Source: Coriobacteriaceae bacterium (GTDB lineage: Bacteria; Actinomycetota; Coriobacteriia; Coriobacteriales; Eggerthellaceae). Taken from it: a DNA stretch of 5,749 nucleotides. The position numbers and the translations under genes are program-made. Positions 1 to 4,932 of this stretch are shown piece after piece. The DNA is taken from the NCBI GenBank assembly GCA_004555335.1, contig SFII01000104.1, positions 1-5,749 of the forward strand, in the 5' to 3' direction. Position 1 is the stretch's first letter. Every line of letters starts with the position of its first letter. Under the pieces are notes generated by a model. That model saw only the letters and a program-made list of their open reading frames with translations. It ran no database searches and was not told where the DNA came from.

Positions 1-63
1 CTTGCGGTGTATGCGGCAAGCGCGGCTTTGAGTGCCAAGCTGTATCGCGGGCGTAGCTTCTAG
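1..63 (+). CDS. C-terminal end of an unidentified plus-strand gene (partial)
   Basis: Frame 1 is open from the left edge for 20 codons and stops at TAG 61-63. The encoded end is mildly hydrophobic and alanine-rich (LAVYAASAALSAKLYRGRSF). It changes from small hydrophobic residues to a basic tail, which resembles the last membrane helix and cytoplasmic tail of a multi-pass membrane protein such as an ABC-2 type permease. That family guess is only an impression from 20 residues. Codon third positions are mostly G or C, as in the neighbouring genes. The gene converges on the zinc-ribbon gene, whose stop is at 159-161, and the hairpin at 103-134 lies between the two. It could also be a chance open stretch. 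Confidence 0.4.
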   Translation, partial: LAVYAASAALSAKLYRGRSF

Positions 64-98
64 TGGGATCGGCCATCCAGTTGTCTGTGATGTGGACG

Positions 99-134
99 AA
101 AAAACCGGGCGGTGCCATTGCGGCCCGCCCGGTT
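99..134 (-). terminator. Factor-independent terminator of the zinc-ribbon gene
   Basis: Bases 103-112 and 125-134 form a perfect 10-bp, GC-rich stem (AACCGGGCGG against CCGCCCGGTT). The 12-base loop can pair further (GCC 114-116 with GGC 122-124). Read on the minus strand, the stem is followed directly by a run of six T (plus-strand A 99-104). It starts about 25 bases past the stop codon of the minus-strand gene at 159. On the plus strand no T run follows, so for the plus-strand gene ending at 63 it would act weakly or only as a transcript-end structure. Confidence 0.88.
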
Positions 135-158
135 GCTTATCCGATGGCGAAGTAGATC

Positions 159-764
159 CTAAGCGGTTGTGTTGCTTGATGAGCCCCCAGAGGTGCTTCT
201 GCTTTCCGATGATGTCGAACTTGGGGTGTCTGCCTGAACATCGTCCGAAGAGGGGCCTCCGGTAAGGAAGAAGATTCCAGCGGCGATGAAGGCAACGAAC
301 AGGATGCCGGCGACGATAAGGAAGATAAGGGACTTCTTGTCCTCCTCTTTTTCTTTTTGCGGCTCGGGCGGAATGGGCATGGGGATGGGCTCGGGATCGG
401 GAAGGATGCCGATTATCGGTGAGGCAATGGTCTCATTCGCCCCGTAGTTATCCTTTGGGATATTCGAAAGATCCAATCCAATCGTTTCCTGAGAGCTGGA
501 ATAGCCGAATCCCCCCAAAGAAAGGGGCTGCTCTTCGATTTCAGGGGAGGGATTGCCCTGTATGTTGTCTGCCGGTAGGTCGGCTTTCGGAAGTGGTTCC
601 TGGCCAATGAAGCCGATGGTCTGCGACATGGCATCTTCCCTGGATGCGGCAATGGGGTTGTTTTCTTCCGAAACCGATTCTGATGTTTCGGCAAGGGGCT
701 TCCCGCAGAAGGTGCAGAATTTGGCGCCGTCCTTGATTTCCTTTCCACAATGGCTGCAGAGCAC
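159..764 (-). CDS. Zinc-ribbon single-pass membrane protein
   Basis: Hypothetical membrane-anchored protein of 201 residues; function unknown. Residues 3-20 are a zinc ribbon with Cys3-x2-Cys6 and Cys17-x2-Cys20 (CSHCGKEIKDGAKFC followed by TFCGKPL), typical of the short zinc-ribbon domains at the N-terminus of many Gram-positive membrane proteins. Residues 25-144 are low-complexity and probably disordered, with a Pro/Glu stretch near 121-136 and a charged Lys/Glu stretch at 137-144. Residues 145-167 form one transmembrane helix. Residues 168-201 are a Ser/Thr/Gly-rich tail. The basic residues before the helix suggest the ribbon is cytoplasmic and the tail outside. The GTG start at 764-762 is chosen because it has a good SD (771-776) and puts the ribbon at residue 3. 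The frame stays open far upstream, but that part lies antisense to the hydrolase. The linker repeats a Thr-Ile motif (see findings). It is transcribed divergently from the hydrolase. Confidence 0.85.
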   Translation of the reverse strand: MLCSHCGKEIKDGAKFCTFCGKPLAETSESVSEENNPIAASREDAMSQTIGFIGQEPLPKADLPADNIQGNPSPEIEEQPLSLGGFGYSSSQETIGLDLSNIPKDNYGANETIASPIIGILPDPEPIPMPIPPEPQKEKEEDKKSLIFLIVAGILFVAFIAAGIFFLTGGPSSDDVQADTPSSTSSESRSTSGGSSSNTTA

Positions 765-770
765 GTATTT

Positions 771-776
771 TCCTTT
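771..776 (-). promoter_or_regulatory. Ribosome binding site that fixes the GTG start of the zinc-ribbon gene
   Basis: On the minus strand AAAGGA lies six bases before GTG 764-762, within a GGGAAAGGA block. An upstream ATG in the same frame (near 862) would add residues that overlap the promoter below and do not resemble the family, so this site decides the start. Confidence 0.75.
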
Positions 777-798
777 CCCGAATGTTCGACTGCCTGCA

Positions 799-827
799 AT
801 TATAGCCAATGCCCCGCAGGCTTCACG
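799..827 (-). promoter_or_regulatory. Promoter of the zinc-ribbon gene
   Basis: The minus strand has a perfect -10 box TATAAT at 804-799. About 16 bases upstream is a weak -35 (GTGAAG at 826-821, three of six matches to TTGACA). Transcription would start near 792, giving a leader of about 28 bases that contains the SD. The box sits in the only clearly AT-rich spot of the divergent gap. The -35 is poor, so an activator or other contacts may matter; that is inference. I found no equally good plus-strand promoter for the hydrolase. Confidence 0.6.
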
Positions 828-854
828 GGAAGTGCGTGTCGCGTTTTCGTTCGT

Positions 855-1811
855 GTGCTTCATGAGATTTCCTTCGAATCCTTCAATAAACGAGATTGGG
901 TCCAGGCTTGGGTATATGTTCCCGCGGCGAAGCCGAAGGGCGTCGTCCAGCTCATCCACGGCTTCGGCGAGCATTCCCGCCGCTACCTGCATATGATCGC
1001 CACCTTCGTGGAGGCAGGCTACATCGTCGCCGCAGACGATCACGTGGGCCACGGCAAGACCGCGATCGTGAACGACGTGTGGGGTGATTGGGGCGAAACC
1101 GGTTGCCATACCATGATGGAGGACGAGCATACCCTGAAGGTCGAGGTGGAAAAGCTCTATCCGGGCCTGCCTTACTTCCTGTTCGGCCATAGCATGGGTT
1201 CCATGATCGCGCGCGATTTCGCCGCGAAATACGGCGATGAGCTTGCGGGTATGACCATCTGCGGTACCTGCGCGGAATTCCCCAATGCCAACGAGGTTGC
1301 CGAAGATCTGAAGCGCGCCATCGAAGAGGGCAGGGGAGAGCAGTCCGATCCGGAGTATGCGACGAAGCTGCTGGGTTGGATGTGCGAGCGTTGCGGCGAG
1401 ATTACCTATGGCAACGAATGGATCTGCCATGATCCCCAGGTTCAGGCAGACCATGCGAATGATCCCTTCGATGCCTTCACCCGCCCTGTCTCGAATCGTT
1501 CCCTGTACGATTTCGTGGGCATGATGAATTGCATCAACGGCACCGAATGGGCTGAGCGCGTTCCCGTCGCCCTTCCCATCTACAATATCGCGGGTGACCA
1601 GGATCCCGTGGGCAATTACGGCGAGGGGGTATACCGCGTTTCCAATTGGCTGGCTAATACCGGCCACAACGTGCGCACCCGCTTGTATCCCGGCTTCCGT
1701 CACGAAATCCATAACTACTCCCAGATCAAGGAAATGGTCGAATGGGGCATCGTGGAATTCATGGACGGCGTTCTGGGTATCGACGGAGATTGCGACTGCG
1801 ACTGCCACTAG
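855..1811 (+). CDS. Alpha/beta hydrolase, monoacylglycerol lipase type (serine aminopeptidase S33/Hydrolase_4)
   Basis: Probable soluble ester hydrolase acting on monoacylglycerol or lysophospholipid-like esters; the substrate is inferred from the family. Numbered from the GTG start (318 residues), the fold begins at VVQLIHGFGEHSRRY (about 30-44), whose HG supplies the oxyanion hole. The nucleophile elbow GHSMG places Ser113, the acid is Asp250 in GDQDPVG, and the base is His283 in RHEIHN, so the triad is complete. The cap region (about 140-235) holds CERCG (Cys177, Cys180) and Cys191-His192, an unusual cysteine cluster. The protein ends in DCDCDCH. The start is uncertain. GTG 855 has no clear SD, but it gives the usual short lead before the first strand. 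The only other in-frame start, ATG 750, would overlap the divergent gene and its promoter. The gene is monocistronic, with a hairpin terminator downstream, and diverges from the zinc-ribbon gene. Confidence 0.88.
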   Translation: MLHEISFESFNKRDWVQAWVYVPAAKPKGVVQLIHGFGEHSRRYLHMIATFVEAGYIVAADDHVGHGKTAIVNDVWGDWGETGCHTMMEDEHTLKVEVEKLYPGLPYFLFGHSMGSMIARDFAAKYGDELAGMTICGTCAEFPNANEVAEDLKRAIEEGRGEQSDPEYATKLLGWMCERCGEITYGNEWICHDPQVQADHANDPFDAFTRPVSNRSLYDFVGMMNCINGTEWAERVPVALPIYNIAGDQDPVGNYGEGVYRVSNWLANTGHNVRTRLYPGFRHEIHNYSQIKEMVEWGIVEFMDGVLGIDGDCDCDCH

Positions 1812-1867
1812 GCATGATTTGACCGCAGGAGGCTTACCTCTTGCGAGCTGTTGGGAAGGCTTACCGG

Positions 1868-1902
1868 AAGGGGTGCCGGCATCAAGTCGGCACCCCTTCT
1901 TG
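1868..1902 (+). terminator. Terminator of the hydrolase gene
   Basis: Bases 1868-1878 and 1888-1898 form a perfect 11-bp stem (AAGGGGTGCCG against CGGCACCCCTT) with a 9-base loop. It is followed by a short, interrupted T-rich stretch (TTCTTGTCT). It starts 57 bases after the hydrolase stop. The stem is strong but the T tract is weak. Confidence 0.75.
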
Positions 1903-2035
1903 TCTGCAGGCGATTCGGTGAAGGGGATTCGCGTTCGGAATGCCCGGGGTCTTGGGCAGGGGCTTGGTATCCGCTGCATTGGAAGATGGCTAACCGAATG
2001 GGTTGTGGCGCTGCGGTATCGGTTTTTCCCGGAAA
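1903..2035. other. Gap between the two convergent terminators, no gene seen
   Basis: Together with the two hairpins this belongs to the 282-base gap between the convergent hydrolase and reductase genes. Open frames cross it on both strands, but none has an SD, a sensible start or protein-like composition. I see no repeat, tRNA-like fold or promoter that stands out. Confidence 0.5.
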
Positions 2036-2066
2036 GAAGACGGCGGCCGTGCTGGCCGCCGTCTTC
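2030..2066 (-). terminator. Terminator of the ndpA-reductase operon
   Basis: Bases 2036-2048 and 2054-2066 form a perfect 13-bp stem (GAAGACGGCGGCC against GGCCGCCGTCTTC) with loop GTGCT. On the minus strand the descending arm runs into TCTTCTTTCC. It lies about 28 bases past the reductase stop at 2094. The T tract is short and broken. The stem is symmetric enough to work on the plus strand too, as a backup for the hydrolase terminator. Confidence 0.75.
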
Positions 2067-2093
2067 GGATGCCGGTGCGTTTCGAGCCGGACC

Positions 2094-3230
2094 TTATTCG
2101 GCCATGAGTTGGGCGAAGTCGTCCATCACCTGGGCGATGGGGATGTTCTGGGGGCATGCTTCCTCGCAAGAATGGCAGCCGATGCATGATGCGGGCCGCT
2201 GTTCCTCGTCCATGGATGCGAGGCGCATGGAGGCGATGAAGTCGCCTTTTCCGGTTACGGTGCGCTGGTTGTACAGCTGGATCAAGCCGGGGATGTCCAG
2301 TTCCCTAGGGCAGTATTTGGTGCAGTAATGGCAGGCGGTGCAGGGGACCGAGCCGTCGGCGAGCACTTTGGCGACCTCTTGCAAGGCGGCAAGCTCGCGT
2401 TCATCAAGCGGCTTCTGCTCGCTGAACAGCTCGATATTCTGCTTCATCTGCTCGAGGGTCGACGCTCCCGAAAGCACGGTGGTGACCTGCGGGAAGCTTT
2501 GCAGGAAGCGCACCGCCCATTCGACCGCGTCTGCCTGGGGGCGCAGCGTGGCGAGCTTTTACATGCACTCTGCAGGCAGGTTCGCCAGCTTGCCGCCGCG
2601 CAGGGGCTCCATCACCCAAACAGGGATGCCCATCTTCTCGAGCAACGCCAGTTTTTCGTCAGCACGCTGGAAGTGCAGGTCCAGGTAGTTCAGCTGGATC
2701 TGGCAGAATTCCATATGCTCGCCGTATGCGTCCATGAAGCGTTGGAAGGCGGGCATTTCCGCATGGACGGAAAGGCCCAGGTGCCTGATGCGTCCGTTTT
2801 CCCTCTGCTTGAGCAGGTAGGGGAGGATGCCGTATTTCTGCTCGTCCAGATAGGCGTCCACGTTGGCTTCGCACAGGTTGTGGACCAGATAGAAGTCGAA
2901 GTAGTCCACCTGGCACTTCTGCAGCTGGAGTTCGAAGATCTGCTCGACCTTATCCCAGTTCTTCGAGTCGTAGCCGGGGAACTTGTCCGCCAGGAAGAAG
3001 GATTCGCGGGGGTAGTCCTTGAGGATGCGCCCCATGACGCGTTCCGATTCGCCATCGTGGTAGCCGAAGGCGGTGTCGTAGTAGTTCACGCCGGATTCCA
3101 TTGCCAGGCGTACCATTTTGCGGGCGGCGTCCTCGTCGATTCGGGACTGGTCCTTGCCCGCAAGCGGCAGGCGCATGCAACCCATGGCAAGCTGGGATAT
3201 CTTCAGATCCTGGAAATCCTTGTAGATCAT
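2094..3230 (-). pseudogene. Aldo/keto reductase with C-terminal 2x[4Fe-4S] domain, interrupted by an in-frame TAA
   Basis: NAD(P)H-type aldo/keto reductase fused to a ferredoxin-like domain, a family common in anaerobes; the substrate is unknown. The frame is 378 codons plus stop, but codon 224 is TAA (2561-2559). The upstream part (2559-3230, 223 residues) carries the catalytic tetrad Asp52, Tyr57, Lys83 and His117, and strands up to WVMEPLRGGKLANLP. The downstream part (2094-2558) continues in the same frame with KLATLRPQADAVEWAVRFLQ and VLSGAST, the normal end of the barrel. It then has two cysteine clusters: Cys297, 300, 303, 307-Pro and Cys349, 352, 355, 359-Pro. No frameshift is involved. 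ATG 3230 has SD AAGGAG seven bases upstream, inside the stop of ndpA. Restart at GTG 2513 is possible but has no SD, so the Fe-S part is probably lost unless the stop is a sequencing error or is read through. The lack of further decay suggests a recent change. Confidence 0.85.
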
Positions 3231-3237
3231 GGCTTGT

Positions 3238-3243
3238 CTCCTT
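3238..3243 (-). promoter_or_regulatory. Ribosome binding site of the reductase, overlapping the ndpA stop
   Basis: AAGGAG on the minus strand lies seven bases before ATG 3230-3228. It shares two bases with the TAA stop of ndpA (3244-3242). The gap between the two genes is only 11 bases, so they are almost certainly co-transcribed and probably translationally coupled. Confidence 0.85.
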
Positions 3244-4303
3244 ATCGGTTCTCGATGCTGCCGATATTCTTCAGCTCGATGCTTATCATGCCATCGGGAT
3301 TGCTGACGAATTCGATGAAGTCGGGGTTTTCGAAGTACTCCGCTGGGAAGGTGATCTCGATGCCCGTGTCGGTGCGGATCTTGTGGTTCTTGGCCACGCG
3401 CTTTACGGCTTCCTTCTTCACGGGCACACGTTCGGGCACCTGCGCTTCGGCGATGGCCTGCTCGTAGCGTTTCTGCAGGGGTTCGTCTTCGAAGACCTCT
3501 TCCCCGATTTCCCAAGGTGCAATGCATTCGTCTTCATCCGCCGCCTCCGACACGCGCGCCTTGGCCTTCGACATGGCAACGGTGGGGTTGGCCCCGTATT
3601 CTTGGGCGACTTCTTCTACGATGCGCGTGACGGTATCGATCACTTCCTTGCTCGATGCCTCCTTGCTGCATTGCAGCAGGCCGTCGGGGATGAGCATGCG
3701 CTCCTCACCGGCGATGGTGCGCGGCTTATCGACGAAGAGCACGTCCATACTCCCGCGTTCGATAAGCGCATAGGAGGCGATCTTCTGCGAGGGGTTGGGC
3801 AGGATGGCGAAATGCCGTTTGATGGAAACGGCGGTGCCGCCCGCTTCGCCGGTGCCCACCTCGTGCATGTATGCGGGTTTGCTCTCCAGTAGGAAGAGCG
3901 CGAAGTAGCGGCTGCCCTTCGCCTGGTAGGCGCGTTCGATTTCCTCTTCCGTCATGGTGGGGGAGGGGGGCTTGGGGTCGTCTTCGAAATCGATGACCAG
4001 GATGTCGGTGGAGACGGGCTTTTCCATGCGGGTGAGCTCGCCTGCGATGAATTCCGCGATTTGGCATGATAGGTCGACGAAGTCGCGTTCCCCCTTGAAG
4101 TAGGCGCGCAGCTCTTCGGCGAAGGCGCTTTCGGGTGCGAAGGAGCCCCTCATGTTCTCGATGCTTTCCAAAGCCTTCTTGGCATGCTTGGTGCAATAGC
4201 CTTTCGGCCATTTGGCGTTGATATCCAGCTCTTCCTGCGAGTACACGTTAACGCAGGAATTGAAGTCGATGACATGCATGATCGCATGGTTCAAGTGCAG
4301 CAT
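3242..4303 (-). CDS. ndpA: Nucleoid-associated protein, NdpA/YejK (NA37) family
   Basis: Probable DNA-binding nucleoid protein of 353 residues, close to the usual size of the 37-kDa nucleoid-associated family. Recognised from the N-terminal helix and strand (HAIMHVIDFNSCVNVYSQ, residues 6-23), the middle segment with RYFALFLLESKPAYMHEV (132-149) and ALIERGSMDVLFVDKP (179-194), and the C-terminal end (about 309-353: KIRTDTGIEITFPAEYF, then GMISIELKNIG). Residues 250-300 are acidic and may be a variable linker. The family binds the nucleoid in E. coli; its biochemical role is poorly known. ATG 4303 starts the conserved region but has no good SD. The frame is open further upstream to 4678, where it lies antisense to the PQ-loop gene and looks random. 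A small ORF overlaps the start by 13 bases, so coupling is possible. It is the first clear gene of an operon with the reductase. Confidence 0.85.
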   Translation of the reverse strand: MLHLNHAIMHVIDFNSCVNVYSQEELDINAKWPKGYCTKHAKKALESIENMRGSFAPESAFAEELRAYFKGERDFVDLSCQIAEFIAGELTRMEKPVSTDILVIDFEDDPKPPSPTMTEEEIERAYQAKGSRYFALFLLESKPAYMHEVGTGEAGGTAVSIKRHFAILPNPSQKIASYALIERGSMDVLFVDKPRTIAGEERMLIPDGLLQCSKEASSKEVIDTVTRIVEEVAQEYGANPTVAMSKAKARVSEAADEDECIAPWEIGEEVFEDEPLQKRYEQAIAEAQVPERVPVKKEAVKRVAKNHKIRTDTGIEITFPAEYFENPDFIEFVSNPDGMISIELKNIGSIENR

Positions 4304-4512
4304 TTCGGTCCATTCGATTGACGGGCCCTGGGCGGGCAGGGCGTTTCTTGCAACAATCCATGATAATCGCGCAGCAGCTGAAGCGAAAGCCCGCAGGCGA
4401 TGGGCGCATGTTCGGGAACGCCCTGATAGGGGCGACGGGGAGCTTCCCCGGCATATCGAAGACCGAGCGGCGGTAATCGTCCATGGGTTTGCCCCTCTAG
4501 GAAGCCGCGCAT
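4291..4512 (-). other. Possible small ORF or frameshifted remnant ahead of ndpA
   Basis: Two overlapping minus-strand frames look partly coding. One starts at ATG 4484 behind a fair SD (GAGGGG 4497-4492, seven bases away) and reads MDDYRRSVFDMPGKLPVAP with strongly GC-ending codons. Near 4431-4428 (a run of four C) the protein-like signal moves to a second frame. That frame reads YQGVPEHAPIACGLSLQLLR and then DYHGLLQ, and stops at TGA 4293-4291, overlapping the ndpA start. One extra C at the run would join them into a protein of about 64 residues. The second frame also has its own ATG at 4512. I do not recognise the product. Alternatives are an intact 73-residue ORF from 4512, a decayed gene, or chance. 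Confidence 0.3.
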
Positions 4513-4538
4513 CCTTCCCCTTCATCTCAATTGCAAAG

Positions 4539-4552
4539 AAAACGTGCGTTTT
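4539..4552. repeat. Short palindrome in the divergent promoter gap
   Basis: AAAACG and CGTTTT form perfect inverted arms around a 2-base centre (TG). The loop is too small for a terminator hairpin, and it lies between two divergent genes, so an operator for a dimeric repressor is one reading. A 14-base palindrome of this kind can also arise by chance. Confidence 0.3.
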
Positions 4553-4607
4553 ACCGGATGGCAACCTTTCCGGGCGTAGGCTGGTATCCGAGAAAAGGAA
4601 ATCAGCG

Positions 4608-4614
4608 AAAGGAG
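4608..4614 (+). promoter_or_regulatory. Ribosome binding site that fixes the TTG start of the PQ-loop gene
   Basis: AAAGGAG is a near-ideal SD and lies six bases before TTG 4621-4623. The ATG at 4616 is out of frame and reaches TGA after two codons. The in-frame ATGs further upstream (4531 is TTG, 4558 is ATG) have no SD. Confidence 0.8.
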
Positions 4615-4620
4615 CATGGT

Positions 4621-4932
4621 TTGACTGGCTTGTCTGTATTCTTCGAAATGTGCTTTCTGCTCTGCTTCGCAGCCGCATGGCCGGCGAATATCGTGAAGTC
4701 CTGGCGCTCGCGGACTGCTCGGGGGAGGAGCATGGTGTTCCCGCTCATCGTGGAGGCGGGGTATATCTTCGGCATTATTTCCAAGTTCACGGCGGAGTCG
4801 CTCACCTATGTGGTGTTCTTCTACTTCCTGAACTTCACCATGGTCGCAATCGACCTTGCGCTGACCTTGCGCAACCGCAGGCTCGACGCGAAGCGCGACC
4901 GCGAGTTCATGCGGGTGATGGACCGGGCTTAG
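4621..4932 (+). CDS. Three-helix PQ-loop/SemiSWEET-like membrane protein
   Basis: Small integral membrane protein of 103 residues, likely a half-transporter that works as a dimer, as bacterial SemiSWEETs do; the substrate (sugar or other small solute) cannot be told from sequence. Helix 1 is about 4-24 and ends in AAAWPANIVKSW (residues 17-28), where WPAN replaces the PQ dipeptide. It is followed by the typical loop KSWRSRTARGRS (26-37). Helix 2 is about 38-56 (MVFPLIVEAGYIFGIISKF) and helix 3 about 61-83 (LTYVVFFYFLNFTMVAIDLAL). The last 20 residues are highly charged and cytoplasmic. The TTG start is supported by its SD. Length and three-helix layout match single-repeat members of the family. 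It is divergent from ndpA, and its stop overlaps that of the convergent cation transporter by four bases. It could instead be an uncharacterised PQ-loop-like relative with no transport role. Confidence 0.8.
   Translation: MTGLSVFFEMCFLLCFAAAWPANIVKSWRSRTARGRSMVFPLIVEAGYIFGIISKFTAESLTYVVFFYFLNFTMVAIDLALTLRNRRLDAKRDREFMRVMDRA

Larger units (their letters stand above)
4304..4620. other. Divergent gap between ndpA and the PQ-loop gene
   Basis: These 317 bases separate the minus-strand operon from the plus-strand PQ-loop gene and must hold both promoters. Besides the doubtful small ORF above, the minus strand has one -10-like hexamer, TATCAT at 4365-4360 (five of six matches). Its -35 region is poor, and it lies about 57 bases before ndpA. 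For the plus strand I see only a weak extended -10 candidate (TGG then TATCCG, 4582-4590). A short palindrome lies at 4539-4552. None of these is strong on its own. Confidence 0.4.

Noticed and set aside
765..1979. Long minus-strand open frame that would extend the zinc-ribbon protein to 606 residues
   Set aside because: It lies exactly antisense to the well-supported hydrolase, reads as a low-sense mix, and the GTG at 764 has its own SD and promoter. GC-rich coding DNA often leaves the opposite frame open.
2513..2570. Frameshift as the cause of the split reductase
   Set aside because: Both parts are in the same frame, and the codons between them read as normal family sequence, so the break is one stop codon.
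2328..3467. Plus-strand open frame of 379 codons across the reductase
   Set aside because: It is antisense to the reductase, whose catalytic and Fe-S motifs are unmistakable; the plus-strand product has no domain or SD.
4531..4620. Longer start for the PQ-loop protein at 4531 or 4558
   Set aside because: No SD precedes either start, the added residues are hydrophilic and not family-like, and TTG 4621 has a near-ideal SD.
4304..4678. N-terminal extension of ndpA to ATG 4678
   Set aside because: The extra 125 residues are Arg/Ser/Ala-rich and random-looking, and most are antisense to the PQ-loop gene. Family similarity begins at ATG 4303.
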